The notes beneath the pieces were generated by a model, which was not told the DNA's origin, did not search any database, and saw nothing but the letters and a program-made list of their open reading frames with translations. A program made the translations under genes and the position numbers. From Devosia sp. (GTDB taxonomy: Bacteria > Pseudomonadota > Alphaproteobacteria > Rhizobiales > Devosiaceae), in assembly GCA_011322005.1 (NCBI GenBank), contig DROE01000158.1, positions 1-8,608 on the forward strand: DNA of 8,608 bases. Reading direction: 5' to 3'. Shown in pieces: positions 1 to 5,698 of this stretch (position 1 is its first letter; the number at the start of each line of letters is the position of its first letter).

Positions 1-1871
1 AAATTGGTCGGCGCGGCATCCGCACCGATGATTCAATCGAACTTGACAAACTCCCGGATTTTTTAGTCAAGGCCACGCTGGCAACAGAAGACCGCAGATT
101 TTACAATCATTTCGGGATTGACGTTCAGGGTACGTTTCGTGCGCTGGTCTCCAATGTCCAGGCAAATTCGGTGGTCGAGGGGGGATCATCCATCACCCAG
201 CAGCTTGCAAAAAACCTGTTCTTGAGCTCCGAGCAAACTATTGAGCGCAAGATCAACGAGGCGTTCTTGTCTCTGTGGCTTGAGGCTCACTATTCGAAAG
301 ATGAAATTCTCAAGCTCTATTTCGACCGCGCTTACATGGGCGGCGGCAATTTCGGAGTTGCAGCCGCATCCGAATATTATTTCGGCAAGTCCGTGCGCGA
401 CATCGGACTGGCTGAAGCGGCGATGCTTGCCGGTCTGTTCAAGGCGCCTTCCAAGTTTGCGCCTCATATCGACCTTGCCGCCGCTCGCGGGCGAGCAAAT
501 GACGTTCTCACCAACATGGTGCAGGCCGGTTTCCTGACGGAAGGCCAGGTTACGGCCTCAAGAAGAGCCCCCGCTTCTCCCATCGAGCGTTTCGATGATA
601 TCGAATCTCCAAACTATTTTCTCGACTGGGCCTTTGAGGAGGTCAAAGACATTGTTGAGGGCAGTGATGCCGTAGGCTTTGTTGTTCGCACCACCATTGA
701 TCCGGTTTTGCAATCCTATGCCGAACAGGCGGTTACTTCGATTTTGAGGGAAAATGGTGAGAGTTATGATGTGGATCAGGCAGCAATCGTTGTGACGGAA
801 CTCGATGGGTCAGTCAGGGCAATGGTGGGAGGTCTGGATTATGGAAAAAGCCAGTTCAACCGGGCCACTGATTCAGCACGTCAACCCGGTTCCTCCTTCA
901 AGCCCTTCGTCTATGCCACGGCCTTTGAGCAGCTCGACTATACACCCGATACCGTAGTGTCCGATCGCCCGGTCTGCATCGGAAACTGGTGTCCCAGAAA
1001 TTACAATCGCTCCTACCGTGGCAACGTCACACTGATGACTGCGCTGACCAGATCCATCAACACCGTGCCGGTGACTCTCTCGATAAGGACCGGACGGGCG
1101 CCCATTGCCGAGATGGCCCACCGGCTGGGAATCACCAGCGATTTTCCGGTCACCCGCTCCCTGGCGCTCGGCGTCGCCTCGACCAGCGTCATCGACATGA
1201 CATCGGCCTTTGGGGTATTCGCCAGCGGCGGGTATGAGGCGACGGCCCGGGGAATTACGAGAATTACAACCCTGCGGGGTGAAACCGTATTCGAAGCGCC
1301 CGCTGAGTCTGAGAGAAAACGCCTCATTGACGAGAAAACAGCAGCTTATCTCAACAACATGCTACGCAATGTTGTCACTTCGGGAACCGGCAGGCGCGCC
1401 AATGTGGACGGGGTGCCCGCGGCGGGAAAGACCGGCACGACGTCCTCCTATCGAGATGCGTGGTTTGCCGGTTACACGGGCAACTATGTGGCAGCGGTTT
1501 GGATGGGCAACGACAATTACAGGGCGACGAAGCGCCTGACCGGAGGCCGGCTGCCGGCGATGATCTGGCAAAAATTCATGGAATTCGCCCATACAAATAT
1601 TGAAGTCAAACCGCTGTTCGGGGTGGATTTTGTCCCCCGGACCTATGAGATAGCAATCAGCGGCGAAGATGATACCGACCTTCTGGCGGAACGTCCGCCA
1701 GGGCTCACACCCGAGGCAGCGATCAAGCTTCTTGACCTGTCTGATGCCCTTGGCGAGGCATTGAGCGCCATGCAGAGGTCCCCGGTGCAGGCAAAGATCG
1801 CGCCGGAGGATGTTCCGCAACCTGCGACAACTCCACCGGCGTTTGTGTCCTTTTTGTTTGCAGGCGGGTAG
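1..1871 (+). CDS. Class A penicillin-binding protein (PBP1A family), 5' end missing
   Basis: Bifunctional peptidoglycan synthase: a GT51 glycosyltransferase polymerises lipid II and a transpeptidase cross-links it, at the periplasmic face of the inner membrane. The reading frame is open from base 3, so the gene starts outside the window; 622 residues are visible. Glycosyltransferase motifs are present: ATEDRRFYNHFGID (Glu at visible residue 29), GGSSITQQLAKN, and RKINE (Glu at about 86), which matches the second conserved acidic residue of the family. The transpeptidase triad is intact: SSFK (Ser codon 891-893, residue 297), SIN (residue 351) and KTGT (residue 476). A GTG at 171 is not the start, because the first GT51 motif lies upstream of it. 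It ends 7 bp before the DUF1214 gene and probably heads that operon. The family assignment is firm; which paralogue it is cannot be told from this piece. Confidence 0.95.
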   Translation, partial: IGRRGIRTDDSIELDKLPDFLVKATLATEDRRFYNHFGIDVQGTFRALVSNVQANSVVEGGSSITQQLAKNLFLSSEQTIERKINEAFLSLWLEAHYSKDEILKLYFDRAYMGGGNFGVAAASEYYFGKSVRDIGLAEAAMLAGLFKAPSKFAPHIDLAAARGRANDVLTNMVQAGFLTEGQVTASRRAPASPIERFDDIESPNYFLDWAFEEVKDIVEGSDAVGFVVRTTIDPVLQSYAEQAVTSILRENGESYDVDQAAIVVTELDGSVRAMVGGLDYGKSQFNRATDSARQPGSSFKPFVYATAFEQLDYTPDTVVSDRPVCIGNWCPRNYNRSYRGNVTLMTALTRSINTVPVTLSIRTGRAPIAEMAHRLGITSDFPVTRSLALGVASTSVIDMTSAFGVFASGGYEATARGITRITTLRGETVFEAPAESERKRLIDEKTAAYLNNMLRNVVTSGTGRRANVDGVPAAGKTGTTSSYRDAWFAGYTGNYVAAVWMGNDNYRATKRLTGGRLPAMIWQKFMEFAHTNIEVKPLFGVDFVPRTYEIAISGEDDTDLLAERPPGLTPEAAIKLLDLSDALGEALSAMQRSPVQAKIAPEDVPQPATTPPAFVSFLFAGG

Positions 1872-1878
1872 CAGGCCA

Positions 1879-2451
1879 GTGCGTACTGTGGTTTATTTGC
1901 TGATGTGCTTGAGCACTGCTTTGGGCCTTGGGTTCGGCCTTAGCTATATGGCACTGGTGGACAGGGGATTGTTCGGTAGCTTCACCCTTGGCCCCTGGGT
2001 GGCGTGGACTGGTGCAGGCTCACCGGAACCGGACCCCTATACCCGCGCTTATGTGTCACGATCGGGCGCCTTGCAGCTTGCACGGGCAGAGGGCATTCGC
2101 TTTGTTGCATCCCGTGACAGCGCAGGCCAGGAACTCGACCGTTCGTGCACATACCGGATTGACGGAAACACTCCGGTTTCATCTTTCTGGACGCTATTTG
2201 CAGTTGACCGTGCTTTCCGCCTGATTTCTCGCGAAGGAACAGCATTGGCGATGAACAGCCAGAGACTGGCCCGGACCAACGAGGGAACGGCGCTGGTTCG
2301 GGTTGGACCCGATCTTGGGGCGGACAACTGGCTTGAGATAACGGGTGAGGGGGACTTTCGTCTGGTTCTGACCCTTTATGACAGCTCGGTTTTCTCCGGG
2401 TTTGGAGCTTTGGTTGAAGTGTTACCGACAATTTTGCGTGAGGCCTGCTGA
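1879..2451 (+). CDS. DUF1214-type membrane-anchored protein
   Basis: Small protein of 190 residues and unknown biochemical role. Residues 4-26 form one hydrophobic segment (VVYLLMCLSTALGLGFGLSY), which suggests a signal anchor with the rest in the periplasm. Patterns I associate with DUF1214 (PF06742) follow: DPYTRAYVSR (52-61), the D..G..LD...C.YRI.G stretch (80-96), FWTLFAVD (103-110), and DNWLEITGEGDFRLVLTLYD near the C-terminus (149-168). I chose GTG 1879, 7 bp after the penicillin-binding protein stop, because the hydrophobic segment then begins at once. An in-frame ATG at 1810 would add 23 residues encoded inside the upstream gene with no family resemblance. Its stop overlaps the next ATG by one base (TGATG), which suggests translational coupling. 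Family assignment is from recalled patterns, not a search. Confidence 0.82.
   Translation: MRTVVYLLMCLSTALGLGFGLSYMALVDRGLFGSFTLGPWVAWTGAGSPEPDPYTRAYVSRSGALQLARAEGIRFVASRDSAGQELDRSCTYRIDGNTPVSSFWTLFAVDRAFRLISREGTALAMNSQRLARTNEGTALVRVGPDLGADNWLEITGEGDFRLVLTLYDSSVFSGFGALVEVLPTILREAC
2440..2443 (+). promoter_or_regulatory. Ribosome binding site of the DUF1254-like gene
   Basis: GAGG, seven bases before ATG 2451, lies inside the last codons of the DUF1214 gene. Together with the TGATG junction it supports coupled translation of the pair. Confidence 0.7.
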
Positions 2452-2993
2452 TGGTGCGTACTGCGCTTTGGATGTTGGCCGGTCTGGTTCTGGGGGTGAT
2501 ATTGCACGTGGGCATTATCCTTAGTCTGCCCGCACTGGCGCGCGAAGATATCTGGACACGCGTGTCCGGTTTGGAAAACCTGAACAGGTTCACTGTTCTT
2601 GCGGATGTTTCCGCTGGCGAAGAAAATCCATTCGAACTCGACCCGGAAATTCTTTATGCGGTCTGTCGTATCAATCTGGAAGAGGCGCCCGGGGCAGTAA
2701 GCGGCCGTTTGCCGGACGCGTTCTGGACTGTTTCGGTGTTTGACTCCACGGGCCGCGCGGTTTACGGGACGACCAACCGTTCTGGAATCGGACAGATCCT
2801 GCAGCTTGGCATTTTCAATCCCGCGCAAACCCGCCTGCTGGCTGAGCAGCAACTCGACATCACCGAAGGATTGTTGATCGTTGAGTCCCGTTTGGATGAT
2901 GTTTTTGTCGTTGTCCGCCTGGCGCCGCCGCACCCAGCCGTGCGCGCCAGATTTCGCAGCCAGCTTTCAGGACTTGATTGCGGCAATGCCTGA
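2451..2993 (+). CDS. DUF1254-like membrane-anchored or exported protein
   Basis: Protein of 180 residues without a known activity. Residues 5-30 are hydrophobic and end in PALA before a charged stretch, so this is either a signal peptide (possible cleavage after Ala30) or a membrane anchor; the rest would be periplasmic. The core (DPEILYAVCRINLEEAPG at 64-81, FWTVSVFD at 91-98) resembles DUF1254 (PF06863), the usual partner of DUF1214; similarity is weaker than for the neighbour. ATG 2451 overlaps the preceding stop and has GAGG seven bases upstream, so the start is well supported. The pair lies directly downstream of a peptidoglycan synthase, which hints at an envelope role, but nothing in the sequence shows a catalytic site. 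Confidence 0.75.
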   Translation: MVRTALWMLAGLVLGVILHVGIILSLPALAREDIWTRVSGLENLNRFTVLADVSAGEENPFELDPEILYAVCRINLEEAPGAVSGRLPDAFWTVSVFDSTGRAVYGTTNRSGIGQILQLGIFNPAQTRLLAEQQLDITEGLLIVESRLDDVFVVVRLAPPHPAVRARFRSQLSGLDCGNA

Positions 2994-3041
2994 CAAGGAG
3001 TGCGTCACCGACCTGTGGGTACCGGGTGCCTGCGGCGCGCT

Positions 3042-3737
3042 CTAGCCGCTCGAACAAAACTGGCCTGCACGGGCGCGTTCAACGCTTACAGCGAGATTGC
3101 TCAGCCGCGCGTCCACCGCCCTTGCTTCCTCGTGGGGCGTCTCCACGAGCAGTTGCTCCAGTGCGAACACGTATGATTCATAGCGAAGGGCCAGCGCGTC
3201 AACAAACCTGGCGATCGTCCGGATATTCTGATTCTCCCGGTGCTCGCGGGCCAACGCCGCGTCGGGGTCGGGTTGGCTCAGCCCGGTTTGGGCTATGGCG
3301 CGGCGGCGATCAATTTCCCTCACCCCGCAAATGGCGCCAAAGACAGATGGCAGGGTAAGTATGTCGAGCTCTATATCGTTGAGCATGCGGCGGTACCGCC
3401 CTGGGGAGGATGCGAAGTCCTGTTTGCGCAGCCGCTCGTAGTAATTTCGGGTTTGCGGACGCCCGGACTGAGCGCGGACAGACTGCAAAGCAGCACCGGT
3501 CCATGGCTGATTCTGCGAAAAAGAAACAAAGCGATGAACTTTGCTCGCCATCAATCGCTCTTGATCGGTCAGCGCCAGCGTGCGCGCCGCATCCGCACCC
3601 CGGGGGGCAGAAAGGGAGAGATCAACCCCCGGGGCTTGGCGCACCCGCCCGAAGTCTGCGGTCGGTGCACAAGCAGCCACACCCAGGACTCCCAGCATCA
3701 GGAAGCCGAAGCGGACACATCGGTGAGCCGGAGTCAT
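3042..3737 (-). CDS. Small lipoprotein of unknown function
   Basis: Protein of 231 residues. The N-terminus is a typical lipoprotein signal: basic start, hydrophobic core (residues 10-20), then lipobox VAAC with Cys23 as the predicted lipidated residue. Residues after Cys are Ala-Pro-Thr, with no Asp at +2, so outer-membrane sorting would be expected by the Escherichia coli rule. The mature part is charged and mostly helical in appearance (for example 97-125 and 162-226) and has three further Cys (137, 228, and Cys7 in the signal). I do not recognise a domain. It is convergent with the DUF1254-like gene (48 bp gap) and divergent from the DUF2336 gene. No strong Shine-Dalgarno sequence precedes ATG 3737. 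Its envelope location fits its neighbours, but no function can be assigned. Confidence 0.8.
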   Translation of the reverse strand: MTPAHRCVRFGFLMLGVLGVAACAPTADFGRVRQAPGVDLSLSAPRGADAARTLALTDQERLMASKVHRFVSFSQNQPWTGAALQSVRAQSGRPQTRNYYERLRKQDFASSPGRYRRMLNDIELDILTLPSVFGAICGVREIDRRRAIAQTGLSQPDPDAALAREHRENQNIRTIARFVDALALRYESYVFALEQLLVETPHEEARAVDARLSNLAVSVERARAGQFCSSG

Positions 3738-3793
3738 CCGGATTTGCAGTTGCTGTTAGCGACTATCTTGTTTTGGGAACTCGAATTGGGGGA

Positions 3794-3832
3794 GTTCTGT
3801 CGCTCGTAGCGCACACCGGTGAACAACAGAAC
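3794..3832. repeat. Compound inverted repeat upstream of the lipoprotein gene
   Basis: GTTCTGT (3794-3800) and ACAGAAC (3826-3832) are exact reverse complements. Between them lie a small hairpin, CGCT-cgt-AGCG (3801-3811), and the palindrome CACCGGTG (3814-3821). The element sits 57-95 bp upstream of the lipoprotein ATG. It could be an operator or part of a folded RNA; no family was recognised. Confidence 0.45.
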
Positions 3833-4051
3833 GGCAGCCTGGGGACGCCCCTCGCCTTCCGCCTTGGAACCGGTTGCAGTCGCGCACGCACTCTTGTTCG
3901 GCACATGTGTATCAGTGCCCTTTGTATTTTGCTCATCACGCCTATTGATGGGCAATTGAACCAAAATCCCCATTGGGCTCTCCGATGGATCAAACTACTT
4001 CAAGTTGCCCTTTGCACATGCCTGAAGGGCTCCGTTCTGCGCGGATAGGGC

Positions 4052-4077
4052 AAAAACCGGTGTGAACCGCTTTTTTT
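4052..4077 (+). terminator. Orphan terminator-like hairpin before the DUF2336 gene
   Basis: Stem CGGT/ACCG (4058-4061, 4066-4069) closes a GTGA loop, which is GNRA-type. It is followed by C and seven T (4071-4077). Five A before the stem (4052-4056) can pair with the T tract across one C-C mismatch. No annotated + strand gene ends upstream, so it would end an unknown short transcript or act inside a leader. The core stem is short, hence moderate confidence. Confidence 0.4.
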
Positions 4078-4096
4078 CATTAAAAGTTAGTCAAGG

Positions 4097-4112
4097 TTAA
4101 CAGTCTGCTAAC
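4097..4112. promoter_or_regulatory. Possible CtrA-type box upstream of the DUF2336 gene
   Basis: The sequence reads TTAA-N7-CTAAC, one base away from the alphaproteobacterial CtrA consensus TTAA-N7-TTAAC; the reverse strand reads TTAG-N7-TTAAC. It lies about 53 bp before ATG 4165, near a weak -10-like GATAAA (4120-4125). Such near-matches also occur by chance, so this is tentative. Confidence 0.3.
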
Positions 4113-4164
4113 GAATGAGGATAAATAGTCGCTTTGTCCTGATTTTCAAAAATTGCTTGCGCTT

Positions 4165-5316
4165 ATGATCGGCTTTCAACCCTACGAGACATTTCAACTT
4201 CTGATAGAAACCGGTGGTACAGACCGGGCGAACACCTTGCTGGTCGCTGCCTGCGATGCTTTCGCCCGAAGGGGCAAGCCCCACGCAATTGAAGTTGAAC
4301 AATTTGAAGCGCTCGCGAAGCGCCTTTTTCCCACAGCATCACGCAACTCGCGCATGAAGGCGGCTGCAACACTGGGGCGTTCGGAGTTTCTGTCACCAAA
4401 ACTGGAGCAACTGGTTATTGAGAATATTGAGGACGACCTCCTTTCCTATCTGGAAGAAGCGCCAACTCTTTCAGAGCAAACAATGATTGGCATTGCCAGC
4501 ACGGCCGACACCAGGGTTTGTGCAGTTGTTGCGGCACGTGGTGATATCTCCAATGTGGCCCTGGCAAAACTGTTCCAACTCAATTCCCGCAGGGTTTACC
4601 GCGCACTGGCCTCAAACATGTCAATTCGCCCCAAGGGGCCCTATCTCAACGCACTGGCCCGTTCCGCCCAGATGGATCACAAAGTTGCCTGGTCTCTGGC
4701 GGCGCGTTCAGATTTTGACACCGCTTTGCTGGCTCCGGCGTTCTTTGATCTCAAAGAGGGTGATCGTCTCAAGGTTATCGAAGCTTTCGCGTTGCGCAAA
4801 ACGCCTGATGCACCGATCAAGCGGACTATTGAACAGGTTTCTGTGGCCAAGGATGAACTCTCCCGGGCCTTGATGAAACTTTTCATGGAGAACCGGCGAC
4901 CCGAAGCGACCCGCCTGCTAGCGCAAATTACCGGTCTGGACGAAGTTCGTTGCGGCCAGATCGCGCATGATGTCAGCGGGGCGGCGTTGTTCGTTGTGCT
5001 GCGCGCATTCGGTTTGAACGGACATGAGGGACTAAAGGTTCTCATCCATGCCACCGCTCATGAGGACGAAGATCGCTCTGAATCGCTAAAACTGTTCGCA
5101 CGGCTGTTTCAGGACGTGAGTTCGGATGCCATGGCCTTTCTTCTCAGCGCCTGGCGGGGCGAAGTAAATCTTCTGGACCTGGCAAAACCCAAGTACCGGC
5201 CGTTTGCACAGGCTGGTTCGCGCTCAAAAGCCGCAGAAAATCAGGTCTCCAGAGATCCGGATGTTGTCCAGGCTGTGCAGGCACTTGAACGCATCGGCGC
5301 ACGCCGGGCGGGATAG
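4165..5316 (+). CDS. DUF2336 domain protein
   Basis: Protein of 383 residues from ATG 4165, about the usual size for DUF2336 (PF10098) proteins of alphaproteobacteria, whose function is unknown. It is soluble in appearance, with no signal peptide or membrane segment, and is built of short Ala/Leu-rich helical units that look like HEAT-type repeats. One example is DTRVCAVVAARGDISNVAL followed by LFQLNSRRVYRALASN. The region LLAQITGLDEVRCGQIAHD with AALFVVLRAFGLN is what I associate with the family. The start is uncertain: no good Shine-Dalgarno sequence precedes ATG 4165, and an in-frame TTG at 4153 would add four residues; a stop at 4126 limits any longer form. It is convergent with the DUF1491 gene (25 bp gap). 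A helical-repeat protein suggests a binding role, which is inference. Confidence 0.82.
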   Translation: MIGFQPYETFQLLIETGGTDRANTLLVAACDAFARRGKPHAIEVEQFEALAKRLFPTASRNSRMKAAATLGRSEFLSPKLEQLVIENIEDDLLSYLEEAPTLSEQTMIGIASTADTRVCAVVAARGDISNVALAKLFQLNSRRVYRALASNMSIRPKGPYLNALARSAQMDHKVAWSLAARSDFDTALLAPAFFDLKEGDRLKVIEAFALRKTPDAPIKRTIEQVSVAKDELSRALMKLFMENRRPEATRLLAQITGLDEVRCGQIAHDVSGAALFVVLRAFGLNGHEGLKVLIHATAHEDEDRSESLKLFARLFQDVSSDAMAFLLSAWRGEVNLLDLAKPKYRPFAQAGSRSKAAENQVSRDPDVVQAVQALERIGARRAG

Positions 5317-5341
5317 CACTGGCGCCTTCAAAGACTTCTTT

Positions 5342-5683
5342 TCAGGCCTCAGCAAGATTGAGGCCATGGTCGTCCGACCGGCTCTCAAGCGTGAGCAACC
5401 AGAAGTCAGGATCAAAAGTACTTTCCTGCTGGATGCGTTCTGCGACTATTTCCCTGTTTTCCCGATAGAAGCGGGAAACAAACAACCACTGGCCCTCATC
5501 ATCGTTTTGCAGGAGTGAGGGAGCGGGGGTGAACAGGGATACCGTTCCATCCAGATGGTCGATCTCGACCCACACCTGCCCGGCAACCGGGTCGCCGCGC
5601 CTTGAAACCACACAAATGCGCCCCAGGTCATTATGACGCCTTACAAAAGCGGCGCACCAGATTTCGGAGCGAAGCGAAGACAG
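5342..5683 (-). CDS. DUF1491 family protein with probable CTG start
   Basis: Protein of 113 residues from CTG 5683, matching the roughly 110 residues usual for DUF1491 (PF07372), a small family of unknown function in alphaproteobacteria. The N-terminal LRSEIWCAAFVRRH corresponds to the conserved family opening (LRS-[DE]-[IF]-W...RR). It is followed by RRGDPVAGQVWVEI, LFTPAPSLLQ, and near the end FDPDFWLLTLE. The first conventional start in frame, GTG 5611, would give 89 residues and delete that opening. Between the upstream in-frame TAA (5699-5701) and residue 1 there is no ATG, GTG or TTG. GGGGAGG (5692-5698) lies eight bases before CTG 5683, ideal for initiation there. It is the last gene of the kinase operon. 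Readthrough of the TAA or a sequencing error at the start codon are alternatives. Confidence 0.8.
   Translation of the reverse strand: MSSLRSEIWCAAFVRRHNDLGRICVVSRRGDPVAGQVWVEIDHLDGTVSLFTPAPSLLQNDDEGQWLFVSRFYRENREIVAERIQQESTFDPDFWLLTLESRSDDHGLNLAEA
5345..5365. terminator. Perfect 7-bp hairpin at the convergent 3' ends
   Basis: GGCCTCA (5345-5351) and TGAGGCC (5359-5365) enclose a seven-base loop. It covers the last codons of the DUF1491 gene and lies 28 bp after the DUF2336 stop. No T tract follows on either strand, so it is not a classical intrinsic terminator; it may protect 3' ends or be coincidental coding sequence. Confidence 0.35.
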
Positions 5684-5691
5684 TTGAACCG

Positions 5692-5698
5692 CCTCCCC
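5692..5698 (-). promoter_or_regulatory. Strong Shine-Dalgarno site deciding the CTG start
   Basis: GGGGAGG on the - strand begins immediately after the TAA stop of the peptidoglycan-binding gene. An eight-base spacer leads to CTG 5683-5681. This is the best ribosome binding site in the window and has no conventional start codon at the right distance. Confidence 0.7.

Larger units (their letters stand above)
3738..4164. other. 427-bp intergenic region rich in inverted repeats
   Basis: This gap separates two divergent genes. I see no convincing coding frame, tRNA or transposon remnant. It carries several short dyads: 3794-3800 with 3826-3832; 3841-3844 with 3848-3851; 3900-3904 with 3915-3919; 4007-4012 with 4025-4030; and a hairpin with a T tract at 4052-4077. 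A 9-base direct repeat, TGCCCTTTG, occurs at 3916-3924 and 4006-4014. It should also contain both promoters, but I could not place convincing -35/-10 pairs. Either a small RNA or an RNA leader of the DUF2336 gene is possible. Confidence 0.6.

Noticed and set aside
288..330. Glu-to-Lys change in the GT51 motif usually written ILExYLN (here ILKLYFD) as loss of activity
   Set aside because: The catalytic acidic residues lie in the EDxxF and RKxxE motifs, both intact; this variant fits the related alphaproteobacterial PBPs that I recall.
1810..1878. ATG 1810 as start of the DUF1214 protein
   Set aside because: It would overlap the PBP gene by 62 bp and add residues without signal-anchor or family character. 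GTG 1879 follows the stop closely and begins directly before the hydrophobic segment.
1982..2933. Long open frames on the - strand opposite the DUF1214/DUF1254 genes
   Set aside because: Their composition looks like antisense translation, with no motifs, and the + strand genes have domains and coupled starts.
3032..3049. GCGGC/GCCGC stem between convergent genes as a terminator
   Set aside because: The stem is only five pairs with an eight-base loop and no T tract on either strand.
3777..3832. GAAC/GTTC motifs as an alphaproteobacterial LexA (SOS) box
   Set aside because: No pair has the GTTC-N7-GTTC or GAAC-N7-GAAC spacing; the closest GAAC pair (3821 and 3829) has a four-base spacer.
3410..4048. 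212-residue open frame on the + strand across the lipoprotein gene and the intergenic region
   Set aside because: Its first half is antisense to the lipoprotein with its clear signal peptide, its second half runs through inverted repeats, and no family resemblance or ribosome site was seen.
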